Shown: positions 42,901-49,678, counted from the stretch's first letter. The stretch is 64,000 nt of DNA from Lysobacter sp. (GCA_019634715.1 JAHCAU010000003.1:248001-312000); one strand, 5' to 3'. Notes: generated from the letters alone by a model not told the origin. Program-made: numbers and translations.

Positions 42901-44575
42901 GCTGCGCCCAGGAATCGGTCTTCAGGTCGTGGTCGACCTCGGACGCGGCCAGGTTCATCGGATTGAAACCGGCGGCTTCGAGGGCCTGCAGGCGCGGTGT
43001 CGCCACGGGTCCGCCCTGCCCTTCGACCGGCACAGCAGCCACGGCATCCACCGGGACGGGCGCGACCGTCGCATCGCGTTTGGGGTGATGATGCTCCGTA
43101 TCCGGGGTCTGCCGGTCCGGGTCGGCGATCATCATGATGATGTCGACGATGTTGTCCGCTGGCGAACCGTCGGCCGGACGGCACAGGTAGATGGTGCGGT
43201 TCTCCGGACGGAACTTGTTCTTGAACTGGAGGTTGCCCTCGTCGTTGAAGATGCCCTGGCTGTGCAGCGCGTCGAGCACGGCATCGACGGCGGGATCGGC
43301 GTGCGGCGAGGTCTCGAGGCGCACGCCGTAGGTGCCGCCGAGGCTGAACAGGTCGCAGCCTTCCGCCACCAGGGTCTCGATGATGCGCACGATGGCGAAC
43401 TCCAGCCCGCCCAGCGGCATCTCTCGCGGGTAGAACTCCAGATCCATCAGGTAGCCGTTGAGCGCATCGGACACCTTCGAGATCAGGATCACGTTCTGCA
43501 GCACGCCATCGAGGCGCGTGAGGAAGATCCTGTGCTGCGGATGCAGCGAACCGGCGAGGATCTCCTCGCGGACGATGTGGATCAGCGGGTTGACCATCGG
43601 CCGCGCTTCGCACCAGCGATCGATGATCGCCGCGATCTCGCGATCGACCGCCGCATCGCTGCCGCAGGCGTACTCGCGCGTGTCGCAGGCGCCGGCTTTC
43701 TCGAACTTGCCGACCTGGTAGCGCAGCCTGCGCATCGCACCGCCTTCGAGGCTGAACGATTTCAGGTCGTTGACGCGCTGCAGGACGCCGAACGGAGTCG
43801 AGGAAAAGGAAACCCCGGCGATGTCGGTCACCGGGGCGTCCATGAACAGGTTCAGCTGCAGGCCGTGGCGACGACAATGCGCCAGGCATTCTTCGGCGAG
43901 TTCGGCGAACGCATCGTCCGGACCGGTGTAGGCGTAGACCAGGATCGCGTCGCCGCAGCGCCCATAGTTGAAGTAGCCGCGCCTCGTGCTGCCGACGAAG
44001 AGGTTCGGCGCGATGTTGCGGGTGCCGCGCGACACGCTGCCTTCGTTCCTGTGACGTTCGTACAGTCCGGCGAGTGTCGCCTGCAGTTCGGGGTGCGCAG
44101 GCAGGTCGCGTTCGAGCAGCAGCATCGGCATCGCAGGCGATGGCGACCTGACCCGGTTCGTCGCGGCAGACAGGTCCGCATGCGATGCGACCGGCGGCAT
44201 GCCGATGGATTCGGTTGCGGATGAAACCTTCTCGACGGCCGGAGGCGCCGGAATCGCCCGTGATGATGCAGCCACCACGGGCGGAGAGGGCATGGTGGCG
44301 ATGTCGAAAAGACGGTGCAGGGTCGGCGCATGTCGCTGCACCAGCCAGCCCGCCAGGGATTCGACGTTGAAATGCTCGAAAAGCAGGGTTTTTGGCAGCG
44401 TGCCGAAGTCGCTTTCGAGCCGCTTGATCAGCTTCAGGACGCGAAACGAGTCGATGCCGAGCTCACCGAATGCTGTGCCCCCGTCGAAATCCATCGTCAA
44501 CGCCGGTTGCGCATCGACGATCAAAGCCTTGAGGTACGTCTCCGCCTTGTCCTGCAACCCTGCATCCGCCTGCAT
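33986..44575 (-). CDS. PKS A: ACP-DUF2156-PLP lyase-KS-DH-KR-ACP-KS-DH
   Basis: The product has 3,529 residues. Residues 8-80 are an ACP (Ser43, LGIDSF); 189-470 a DUF2156/GNAT-like domain; 529-920 a tryptophanase-like PLP domain (Lys755). Then KS1 (992-1415; DTACSSS, AHGTGT, NIGHLE), DH (His in DHRVSGVPTLPG, Asp in HPCLLDAS), KR (GGAGGLG, CDYGYAN), ACP (GFDSIGL, Ser about 2454), KS2 (about 2569-3005; DTACSSS, CHGTGT) and a degenerate DH (about 3189-3469) whose HxxxGxxxxP is shortened to HARTLP. There is no C-terminal ACP: the module is completed by the first ACP of PKS B. The ATG at 44575 was chosen for AAGGGAA upstream; ATGs at 44620 and 44653 are alternatives. It is the first gene of the leftward operon. 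Confidence 0.94.
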   Translation of the reverse strand: MQADAGLQDKAETYLKALIVDAQPALTMDFDGGTAFGELGIDSFRVLKLIKRLESDFGTLPKTLLFEHFNVESLAGWLVQRHAPTLHRLFDIATMPSPPVVAASSRAIPAPPAVEKVSSATESIGMPPVASHADLSAATNRVRSPSPAMPMLLLERDLPAHPELQATLAGLYERHRNEGSVSRGTRNIAPNLFVGSTRRGYFNYGRCGDAILVYAYTGPDDAFAELAEECLAHCRRHGLQLNLFMDAPVTDIAGVSFSSTPFGVLQRVNDLKSFSLEGGAMRRLRYQVGKFEKAGACDTREYACGSDAAVDREIAAIIDRWCEARPMVNPLIHIVREEILAGSLHPQHRIFLTRLDGVLQNVILISKVSDALNGYLMDLEFYPREMPLGGLEFAIVRIIETLVAEGCDLFSLGGTYGVRLETSPHADPAVDAVLDALHSQGIFNDEGNLQFKNKFRPENRTIYLCRPADGSPADNIVDIIMMIADPDRQTPDTEHHHPKRDATVAPVPVDAVAAVPVEGQGGPVATPRLQALEAAGFNPMNLAASEVDHDLKTDSWAQLDSPSIAALMAQLRAQLQRPVDVAEALADVFPFAHVALADSGRSAEHVLCKAWPRRGRVLQNLLFPTCLYHQLDKGFEPVEIPHPALFSAQDAPDRAGLDLDALRAALAADAAGIACVCIELADNAAGGLPVSPAHLREVRTLIEPHRIPLVVDATRVVENALQLIDQRPEYAGHGTWDLVRETLALADVAYASLCKDFCVDRGGLIATNDASLADRFRHVLDEDGGGLDVIERRLVGLALRQKDAIEGRCRRRMAAVRTLWTALHAEGVPVFAPAGGHCVLVDVAAMPAFAALPHPVPAFAAWLYLATGIRAGAHSVGMQSGTSLNGLVRLALPVGLEQAQVDDLVARVIRAVRELRDIPELVPASGVPAVGDVHAAHALARWHRRSAVVASPALAAASPAVQAGAANAGEASLPATIAAREAPAARTLRQDEEIAVVGIGGRYPGAHGMAEFWDVLREGRDCITDLPRDRLDKRLKHPFTRSYRGGFIDAIDRFDSLFFNISPREAEVLDPQERLFLEVAWETLEDAGYHPEMLAQDPASRDVGVFVGAVWAMYQMVGAEQKLVGRDLNSNSFLWSISNRVSYWMNFSGPSLTVDTACSSSLTALHLACEAIRNGTCSSAIVGGVNLDLHQHKFDINHGGGALSPDGLCRAFGEGANGYVAGEGVGALYLKPLSRAIEDRDQIYGLIRGTMVNHGGRTSGYTVPNPKAQGDLVAAALAKSGVDARSIGYIEAHGTGTELGDPIEIAGLVSAFERDAVPLGSCPIGSVKTNIGHLEAAAGVVGVTKALLQIRHRQLVPSLHSARPNPHIDFADTPFVVQQALAPWPAKQVDGRTLPLRAGISSFGAGGANAHVVVESFDAPQAASAASGGDHVFPLSARTEEQLREMARRLRADLQRDAQAGGPRELVDIAFTLQEGRKSFEHRMAVVAASLRDLVAGLGAFLEGRSDTGVLVGHAKNAEGVTRLLGRDEKAQFIALLAQGRDPRRLAQLWIDGLLSDCRGFLSGGRRVSLPTYPFADKRHWIAPTATAAAPLIGARPGLHPLLDSNESTFQRQLFRKSFRAGEFVLADHRVSGVPTLPGTAYLEMARIAGELATGRRVRKVRNITWISPLSAEGDAVTEAIVELRPVSGEVMFEVFSEAADGKRRLFAQGKLVFAATDEGEAPSEYVDLQAIRSRSAKVIDGRDAYPLFRSVGMDYGPSFQVLQEVFRSDSEVLGLLRLPDVRQADFDAFVFHPCLLDASMQAGVAGQLGDAGGEMKVPYSIGEVEWLHPFTPVCYSIVTKMQGDRSGGGGLSRENVDIVDADGRVLARIRESVGVPLTSVHDKSSAAPRPSQAVAPVASTPVDAAGDVFEPLFYTPQWLPAPLVAGAARDDVSTVLLFDVDSRLRDSLATKHCRVVLAVPGDGFARRGEDLFALDPRDRDGYDRLLAALDAKGVVPDRICFAWPSSRSVEAADSDAAIDAALDTGVYALLFLCQALAERKLKSAVRLLCLRTADDDAADPGDPLDEALNGFARSVRLESPKLECKLLTVPRSLYASGGLCALVKAELDSGSGQDIAVRHRDGLRTVRTLARLPSGQVLQGQGGDIALRQRGVYVITGGAGGLGLIFADYLARECQARLVLSGRSALPPEREAQLDALRALGAEVHYVAADVSRRDDVDRLLAETRTRFGRVDGIVHSAGVLRDSFFWKKRREDMAAVLAPKVHGTLHLDAATRADDLDFFVLFSSLAAFGNAGQCDYGYANSYLDAFAARREFQRARGERRGRTLSLNWSLWADGGMKLDEQTELFFRTRLGIKPLGTDFGLRAFVSGLACDVPQLAVVEGVVDKVETAWGLRGPAANDTSESEDAPQAASGGEGLEAVVIDALAGIVMEMLKVSEEDLSLDGILLDLGFDSIGLTTFANEINGRYGLEINPVMFFEYPSIRAIAGVMATEHAAAVARVHAPAASPGNAVAAAAPVAAVQATPSPAVALPAGDGIDKGWQPDRAPVAGPASVAAMPDADFRRDRRFVDMPIAIVGMAGVMPQSDNVEAFWENLRDARNLVTEIPRDRWIWEEYDGNPIKETNKSNSRWGGFLRDVDKFDPLFFGITPREAEMMDPQQRIFIETVWSAIEDSGHKVSDLSGTRTGLFVGVSAKDYIDVLAENQSSLDGFSASGNSHSILANRVSFLLNLRGPSAPLDTACSSSLIALHRAIESIHTGSSDMAIVGGVQVMLTPVGHISLSSAGMLSVDGKCKTFDKDANGYVRGEGAGAIFIKTLADAIRDGNPIHAVIRATAENHGGRVTMLTAPNPKAQAELLFEAYDKGEVDPTTVGYIECHGTGTSLGDPIEIQALKKSFADLYRRRGVPPPAKPHCGLSSVKTNIGHLEPAAGIASLLKALMAIRHRQIPALLHFETLNPYIDLDGSPFYIADRTVDWDAPRAADGSELPRVAGVSSFGWGGANAHVVIEEYRQPERAAPASVPLPVVLSAKNEARLRDYARVLLAHLRRQPALAFADLAYTLQVGRDPMEERLAVMAASVEELAGKLDAFLDGDSGIDGVHRGRVSRYKRNEQGLSVPGGDDAGAARIAGWLSERAYPQLAAAWAEGGDVDWRALHAGDGAWPARRISLPTYPFARDRHWIETRASAKPGAVAAALHPLVHANTSTLERHRYTTRFTGREPLLVDHARTLPAAACLEMARAAVALALGLQAQDEAGRDAVIELTDMRWHAPHAGSGMPLHVELRAGRGGAVDCEIHGQDEAAATARVVHASARALRGLQAQSPRSRLDVQQLRALMRDERLEAAALDAAVDRLQPMRGPSLRSIRDYHLGHRQALARLAPPPGLEQTGADAMRTAVLLDGALQCAAILVDAATAPSSLAALRQFKPCTGELHAWARRSAAAGPGEARVDIDLIDAEGTVCMRLEGLVFAVQAASVGVPGAERRVPAPAPAMASPEDFATLLDALYRPAADPSGTTGPDAATDAEFEKMLEEIL
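41815..44010 (-). other. DUF2156-like plus tryptophanase-like (DUF-SH-like) didomain in PKS A
   Basis: The first part (nt 44010-43170) matches the MprF C-terminal/DUF2156 GNAT pattern: FSLEGGAMRRLRYQVGKFEK, YLMDLEFYPREMPLGGLEFA and FSLGGTYG. The second part (42990-41815) matches the tryptophanase/tyrosine phenol-lyase family: NPMNLAASEVDHDLKTDS, DNAAGGLPVSPAHLREVR, VVDATRVVENA, the PLP Lys in SLCKDFCVDRGG (42311-42313), GGHCVLVD and LVRLALP, whose Arg aligns with the substrate-carboxylate Arg. Such enzymes do beta-elimination on amino acids such as Trp, Tyr and S-substituted Cys. In leinamycin synthase an ACP-DUF-SH block, with SH a PLP cysteine lyase, inserts sulfur. Layout and chemistry agree, but sequence orthology is not shown here. 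Confidence 0.78.
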
Positions 44576-44637
44576 TACCTGTTCCCTTGATCTTCCGTGA
44601 CGGCGAACCGCCGTTTCCATGCACCACCGGCTGGTCT

Positions 44638-44653
44638 GTGCCGCGTACGGCAC
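44638..44653. promoter_or_regulatory. Inverted repeat GTGCCG-4-CGGCAC
   Basis: Six-base arms at 44638-44643 and 44648-44653 flank CGTA, 62 bp upstream of the PKS A start. The half-site recurs in the dyad at 44739-44765. It is a possible operator, with no known regulator identified. Confidence 0.35.
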
Positions 44654-44738
44654 GTCCGCCTGCTCTCATCCTGCCTGACTCGTCCAGCCTGCCCTGCCCT
44701 CGCCGCGCCGACGCTGCATCCTCACATCTGCGGACAAC

Positions 44739-44765
44739 CGCGTGCCGACATGACATCGGCACGCG
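44739..44765. promoter_or_regulatory. Perfect 10-bp dyad CGCGTGCCGA / TCGGCACGCG
   Basis: Perfect ten-base arms at 44739-44748 and 44756-44765 are separated by CATGACA. The dyad sits in the divergent region 164 bp from the PKS A start and about 450 bp from the AT-like start. There is no T-run, so an operator is more likely than a terminator. GTGCCG is shared with the dyad at 44638. Confidence 0.45.
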
Positions 44766-45217
44766 CCGACCACAAGCCGAGTAACGGCGTCGCAGCGCGC
44801 GAGAGGACAAGTGACATGCGTACCACGTGAACCGCCCATTGCTGCATGCGCAGCACTCCCCGGGCCGTGATGACGTGATCGCCGGGAGCGCAGCGCGCGC
44901 CCATGCCGACCGATATCCTGAATGACACCCGCTTCCAATTGCGAAATCGATACGCCCCCTGCTCCCTGCTGCGTGGTCAGGGTAACCATGGCTCGCAAAC
45001 ACCGTCAACCGCAGCCCGACGACCGGGACTGCATACGTATTCATGCCGACAGACATGGACAAGGATGCGCATGCCGATCCGCTTGCCATGTGCCAGCACG
45101 CTACGACGATCGACACGCTACACGCGTTCCTTGTCGTCGATGTGACAGCCGATGCCGTCCGATCCGCACCGCGACGCCGACCTGATACAGTGCGTGTCGA
45201 TCATTCGCAGGGAATCG

Positions 45218-46174
45218 ATGATGGCAGCGCCAGGAACGATCTTCATGTTCTCGGGCCAGGGCTCGCAGTACTTCCAGATGGGCCGCGAGTTGTACGACCG
45301 GCACCCGGGCTTCCGCGCCGCGGTGAAGCGGCTCGACGCACTGGCGCAGTCGCTGCTCGGCAAATCCCCGATCGAAGAAGCGCACCGCGGCGAGAAGGCG
45401 CAGAACTTCGACCGCCTGCGCTACACGCATCCGGCGATCTTCATCATCGAGCATGCCCTGGCCGAATGCCTGATGTCCGATGACATCGTCCCGGACATGA
45501 CCCTCGGCGCGAGCCTGGGGACCTTCGCGGCGGCGAGCATCGCCGGGTTCATCGACACGGAGCAGGCATTGCGCACCGTGATCGCACAGGCCGATGCGGT
45601 CGAAACCAATTGCGAACGCGGCGGCATGACGGCGATCGTCGACGATGTCGCCCTGTTCGATGCGCCGGGCATCGGCGAACGCACGACGCTGGCCGGCGTG
45701 AACTTCGACCGCCACTTCGTGGTCTCGGCCACGCATGCCGATCTCGATGCGGTCGAAGCCGAGTTGCGTACGCGCGGCGCGGTGCACCAGCGGCTGGCGG
45801 TGCAGTACGCCTTCCATTCGCACTGGATCGAACCCGCGCGCGACGATGTCCGGGCGCTGCTCGACGCGCTGCCGGTGTCCGACGGCCGCATGCCCATGGT
45901 CTGCTGCGCGACGGCGGCCATCCACACCCGCGCCTTCCGGAGCGACCACCTCTGGGACGTGGTGCGACAGCCGATCCGCTTCGCGGACACCATCGCCCGG
46001 CTGGAACGCGAAGGCGGCTGGCGCTACATCGACGTCGGCCCCTCCGGCACGCTCGCGACCTTCGCGAAATACGCCATGCCCGCGGAATCGCGATCGACCA
46101 CGGCGGCGATCCTCACGCCGTTCGGCCGCGACCTGAAGAACTACGAAGCATTGACCGGCATCGCGGTGGTTTGA
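45218..46174 (+). CDS. Discrete acyltransferase-family protein (trans-AT or acyl hydrolase)
   Basis: The product has about 318 residues and the FabD/AT fold. FMFSGQGSQYFQMGRELY opens the domain, the nucleophile Ser is in LGASLGTFAAAS (GxSxG, with Ala where GHSxG has His), and the second catalytic residue is in YAFHSHWIEPA. By hand alignment the malonyl-binding Arg of FabD appears as Gln (AQADAVE). Loss of this Arg is typical of PedC-like acyl hydrolases that clear stalled ACPs, not malonyl loaders. AGGGA lies 4 and 7 bases before ATGs at 45218 and 45221; either could be used. It leads the group with the methyltransferase and PPTase. It supports the AT-less synthases, as loader or proofreader. 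Confidence 0.85.
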   Translation: MMAAPGTIFMFSGQGSQYFQMGRELYDRHPGFRAAVKRLDALAQSLLGKSPIEEAHRGEKAQNFDRLRYTHPAIFIIEHALAECLMSDDIVPDMTLGASLGTFAAASIAGFIDTEQALRTVIAQADAVETNCERGGMTAIVDDVALFDAPGIGERTTLAGVNFDRHFVVSATHADLDAVEAELRTRGAVHQRLAVQYAFHSHWIEPARDDVRALLDALPVSDGRMPMVCCATAAIHTRAFRSDHLWDVVRQPIRFADTIARLEREGGWRYIDVGPSGTLATFAKYAMPAESRSTTAAILTPFGRDLKNYEALTGIAVV

Positions 46175-46203
46175 CGTTCCATCGCTCACCGGGTCCAGAC
46201 AGG

Positions 46204-48762
46204 ATGTCCATGCACGCGCACCATGCCGCCCTCGACACCGCCCTCGCCTCGCGCGACGCCGAGACCATGCGCCGTGCGCTGGCCGGACTGCCGGATGATG
46301 CATTGCATCCGGCGGCCCCGGCGCTGATGCGCATCGCCGCGGACTTCGAGGCTTCGGACCTGCTGGGGGATGCACTGCTCTGCCGGGACCTGGTGGTCCG
46401 TGCATGGCCGGCGCGTGCGGCACCGCTGCTCGATCGCGCACGCCTGCGGATGCGCATGGGCCTGCTGCGGGATGCGCTCGCCGATTGCGATGCCGCGATC
46501 GAGCGCGACGCGACGCTGCCCGGTCTGGCGAGCCTGCGCGCGCAGGTGCTGCAGGCACTCGCCGATTCGAATGCGGCCACCACCGCCGCGAACGCCTTGC
46601 CGGATCAAGCCGGCCCCAACGGGGCCGACGCCAGCGGTAACCCGCCGTCGCCGCCGGAACCGATCCGCTTCGATCCGGCGCTGCTCGTCGATCCCGCATT
46701 GCCCGCATCCATCGAAGCCTTCCGCCGCGACGGCATCGTCCAGCATCTGCGCCGCTACAGCGCGCAGCAGCAGGTCCGCAACGCGTTGCATCGCCTGCAG
46801 GATGAGCACTGGCTGCAGACCTGGGCACGCGCCCTGGGCGTCCTGCGTGGACGCCGCGTCGCCATGCACGGCAGCGGCCTCGGCATCCTCGCCCTGCATG
46901 CGCTCGAGCTCGGAGCGGAGCGGGTGCGCTGCATCGAACCATCGGCCCCGGCCGCGCGCATCGCGGCCGGCCTCGCGCACAAGCATCACCTGCTCGCCTG
47001 GCATGCGCAGCATGGCGAATCCGTGCGCGCATGGGACGAGGCACGCCAGCGGGCCTCCTTCGACGCCTTCGCCGGCTCGCTGGAGATCACCACGGCCGAT
47101 GCCGGTCCCGCGCAGTCCGCGGACTGCGATGCCTTCGTCTTCACCGAATTCGACCATACCCTGCTCGGTACCGGCTTCGTGCCGGCACTCCGCGCCTTCC
47201 TCGCGGATCGCGGGCGCGACGCGATCCTGCTCCCGGCCCGCGCGACCGTGCATGCCATGGCCGTGCAGTGGTGCGATCCCGATCCCGCAACCGATCTGTC
47301 CGTGCTCCGCCCCTTGCGCTGGAGTCCGTATCCGCAGCCCTTCGACCTGCCGCCGCAGTGCTGGCGCGCGGTGACCGAAGCCACGGTCGTCGCCGAGATC
47401 GACTTCGCGCTTTTCTCCCCGGGCGAGCATGGAATCGAACTGGAGGTCATCGGCGACGGCACGGCCGATGCGATCGTGTTCTGGTACAGGCTGGAACTGG
47501 GCGAGGTCGTGCTCTCGACCGCACCGGACGCGGCCTGCGGCCTGCTGCGGCCTGCGATGCAGTACATCGACCCGATCGCGGTGCGCAGCGGCAACCGACT
47601 TCCGCTGCGCCTGCGCCTGGAAGACACCCGGCTCAGCCTGCTCGGCGATCCAGCGCCGAACGCACTGCGCGACGACACGCTGCCGGGATGGTGCCTGCCG
47701 TATCTCGCCGATACCATGCGCGATGCCGCCTATGGCGACGCCATCGCAGCCGCGGTACGCGCGCAGCCAGTCGATCGCGTCCTCAATCCCGGCGCCGGAT
47801 GCGGCACCCTGGCGCTGGCGCTGCACCGCGCAGGCTGCGCCGAGGTCATCGCCGCGGAGCATGCGCCCTCGCTCGCCCGCGCAGGCGCACGGCTCATCGC
47901 CGCGAACGCACCGAAGGGCGGGATTCGCCATCTCGCGCGCGACCTGCGCCGCATCGCGATCCCCGACGACATGCCGGCGCGTGCCGGCCTGGCCGTCTTC
48001 GACACCTTCGACTGCAGCCTGATCGGCGAAGGCATCCTCCACTACCTCGCGCATGCGCGCGAGCATCTTCTCGAACCGGATGCCCGATACCTGCCGGCAT
48101 CCGCGGTGCTGCATGCCCAGCTCATCGAGCATCGCTTCGACCGCATGCTCGGCATCGATGCGACCCTGCTCAATCCCTTCCTGCATGCGCCCGGGTTCAT
48201 CCATGTCGATGCCGGGCGCATCCCGTGGACGCCGCTGGGCGATCCCTTCGAGGTCTTCCGCTTCGATTTCGCCACCGCTTCGCCCGAGCCGCAGCGCATG
48301 CGCCTCGACATCGAGACGACGCGGACAGGCGTCGCCGGCGCCGTGCTGTTCTGGTTCGACCTGCAGCTGGATGCGCAGAGGCGGCTCTCGAACGCACCCT
48401 GTCACCAGGGCGGCGCCCATTGGCGACAGGGGCTGCAGTTCCTGCCCGAAGCCAGGGTCGAGACCGGCGTGCGCATGCCGCTGGTTGCCGGGCACGACGG
48501 CAGCGCGCTGACGTTCGGCTGGGACGGCGATGCGCTCGATCGCACGCGGCTGCTGCCGATGCCGCGCTTCGATCCACGCACCGCGATGGCCGCGGCGGAA
48601 CTCGAGCAGCGCACCCGGGAACTGCTGCAGCATTGCGCACAGGCTCCGGACGAGCGCCAGCGTGTCGCCGACATCGCGATGCGGATCGCCGTCGACCCTG
48701 CAGCGCACGGCGTCGACCCGGTGATCGCGCAGCGCTTCCTGTCGCTGCTGATGGGCCGCTGA
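46204..48762 (+). CDS. TPR plus tandem PRMT-like methyltransferase
   Basis: The product has 852 residues. Residues 1-130 are helical repeats resembling TPRs, then two class I methyltransferase modules of the protein arginine methyltransferase type. The first SAM loop is HGSGLGILALHALELG with acidic CIEPS; the second is NPGAGCGTLALALHRAGC with AAEHA. The PRMT double-Glu loop is partly kept in each: FTEFDHTLLGTG in copy one, FDTFDCSLIGEG in copy two, each with one Glu missing. TPR plus two PRMT modules is the layout of animal PRMT9/PRMT7, rare in bacteria. A methylation role on the polyketide or a protein partner is inference. ATGs at 46204 and 46210 are possible, and AGGA is better spaced for 46210. 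Confidence 0.75.
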   Translation: MSMHAHHAALDTALASRDAETMRRALAGLPDDALHPAAPALMRIAADFEASDLLGDALLCRDLVVRAWPARAAPLLDRARLRMRMGLLRDALADCDAAIERDATLPGLASLRAQVLQALADSNAATTAANALPDQAGPNGADASGNPPSPPEPIRFDPALLVDPALPASIEAFRRDGIVQHLRRYSAQQQVRNALHRLQDEHWLQTWARALGVLRGRRVAMHGSGLGILALHALELGAERVRCIEPSAPAARIAAGLAHKHHLLAWHAQHGESVRAWDEARQRASFDAFAGSLEITTADAGPAQSADCDAFVFTEFDHTLLGTGFVPALRAFLADRGRDAILLPARATVHAMAVQWCDPDPATDLSVLRPLRWSPYPQPFDLPPQCWRAVTEATVVAEIDFALFSPGEHGIELEVIGDGTADAIVFWYRLELGEVVLSTAPDAACGLLRPAMQYIDPIAVRSGNRLPLRLRLEDTRLSLLGDPAPNALRDDTLPGWCLPYLADTMRDAAYGDAIAAAVRAQPVDRVLNPGAGCGTLALALHRAGCAEVIAAEHAPSLARAGARLIAANAPKGGIRHLARDLRRIAIPDDMPARAGLAVFDTFDCSLIGEGILHYLAHAREHLLEPDARYLPASAVLHAQLIEHRFDRMLGIDATLLNPFLHAPGFIHVDAGRIPWTPLGDPFEVFRFDFATASPEPQRMRLDIETTRTGVAGAVLFWFDLQLDAQRRLSNAPCHQGGAHWRQGLQFLPEARVETGVRMPLVAGHDGSALTFGWDGDALDRTRLLPMPRFDPRTAMAAAELEQRTRELLQHCAQAPDERQRVADIAMRIAVDPAAHGVDPVIAQRFLSLLMGR

Positions 48763-48772
48763 TCGCCCAGCG

Positions 48773-49600
48773 ATGATGCCCGTGCCCGCCGACATCGATC
48801 CCCTGCCCGGCTCCGTGGTCGCCTGCGGCGGCATCGACGTCTGGCTCACCCGCTACGACCAGATCGACGACCCGCGCCTGCTCGACCGCATGCGCGCGGT
48901 GCTCGATGACGAGGAACGGGCGCACGAGCACGTCTTCCATTTCGCCGACGACCGCAAGCGCTATCTCGTCACACGTGCCATGGTGCGCAGCGTGCTTTCG
49001 CGCTACGTCGCGCTGCCGCCGGAGGCATGGGACTTCACGAAGAACGAGTATGGTCGTCCCGCCATCGCGACCACCCTCCTCGATCTCGTGCCCGAAGCGC
49101 GCGGACTGGTGTTCAACCTGTCGCACACCCGCGGGCTGATCGCCCTGGCGATCGCCAGGAACCGCGCGCTCGGCGTGGACGTGGAACACCTGTCGCTGCG
49201 CGAGGTCTCGCTGGGCATCGCCCACCGTTTCTTCTCGCCCATCGAAGTCAGCGATCTCGCCCGCGAGCCGGACCACGCGCAGCAGGCGAGGTTCTTCGAG
49301 TACTGGACCTTCAAGGAGTCGTACATCAAGGCGCGCGGCATGGGATTGTCGCTGCCGCTCGACGGCTTCAGTTTCGAATTCCCGCATCCGGATGCGGTGC
49401 GGATCCGCATCGAACCGCAACTGCGGGACCACGACGAGCGCTGGAGCTTCTGGCAGTACCGGCCATCCGCGGAGTATCTGATGGCCCTGTGCGCCGAACG
49501 CGGCGACACGCCACCGGCCATCGCCATGCGACGCTGCGTGCCCCTGGGCGTGGAATCACCGGTGACGATGCCCGCGCTTCGGCGATCGCATCGCGGCTGA
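48773..49600 (+). CDS. Sfp-type 4'-phosphopantetheinyl transferase
   Basis: The product has 275 residues. Signature motifs are FNLSHTRGLIALAIA, LGVDVEHLS (Mg-binding Asp) and FFEYWTFKESYIKARGMG (WxxKEAxxK type), in the order and spacing of Sfp/Gsp enzymes. It transfers phosphopantetheine from CoA to the Ser of carrier domains, so it would activate the nine or more ACPs visible in this window. It begins with two consecutive ATGs ten bases after the methyltransferase stop, without a strong ribosome site, which suggests coupling to that gene. Its presence makes this part of the cluster self-sufficient for carrier activation. The C-terminal 35 residues are not conserved in the family. Confidence 0.93.
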   Translation: MMPVPADIDPLPGSVVACGGIDVWLTRYDQIDDPRLLDRMRAVLDDEERAHEHVFHFADDRKRYLVTRAMVRSVLSRYVALPPEAWDFTKNEYGRPAIATTLLDLVPEARGLVFNLSHTRGLIALAIARNRALGVDVEHLSLREVSLGIAHRFFSPIEVSDLAREPDHAQQARFFEYWTFKESYIKARGMGLSLPLDGFSFEFPHPDAVRIRIEPQLRDHDERWSFWQYRPSAEYLMALCAERGDTPPAIAMRRCVPLGVESPVTMPALRRSHRG

Positions 49601-49601
49601 G

Positions 49602-49626
49602 TGCCCGCCAGCCGACCGGGCGGGCA
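49602..49626. terminator. Possible hairpin between convergent genes
   Basis: TGCCCGCC (49602-49609) pairs with GGCGGGCA (49619-49626) around a nine-base loop, directly after the PPTase stop and before the convergent metallophosphoesterase stop. The stem is GC-rich but no U-run follows, so intrinsic termination is uncertain. Confidence 0.35.
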
Positions 49627-49678
49627 GGGTCTCGGCGCAGCTCTTCCTCGGCGCAGTTCACCTCGACGCGGCTCGACC

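Larger units (their letters stand above)
44576..45217. promoter_or_regulatory. Divergent intergenic region between PKS A and the AT-like gene
   Basis: These 642 bp hold no credible gene. They must contain the promoters of the leftward PKS operon and the rightward AT/methyltransferase/PPTase group. Two dyads with the shared half-site GTGCCG are listed separately. An 8-bp palindrome ATACGTAT is at 45033-45040. No confident -35/-10 pair could be assigned. Confidence 0.6.

Noticed and set aside
41815..42990. Ordinary class I/II aminotransferase domain inside PKS A
   Set aside because: The motifs AAGGLPVS and DATRVVENA and the SLCKD Lys site match the tryptophanase/tyrosine phenol-lyase family, not aminotransferases.
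44597..45483. Small open frames in the divergent region 44576-45217
   Set aside because: They have no ribosome sites, no conserved pattern and Arg/Ser-biased composition, and they overlap each other on both strands.
49602..49626. Strong intrinsic terminator
   Set aside because: A stable stem is present but no U-run follows, so it is only listed as a low-confidence hairpin.
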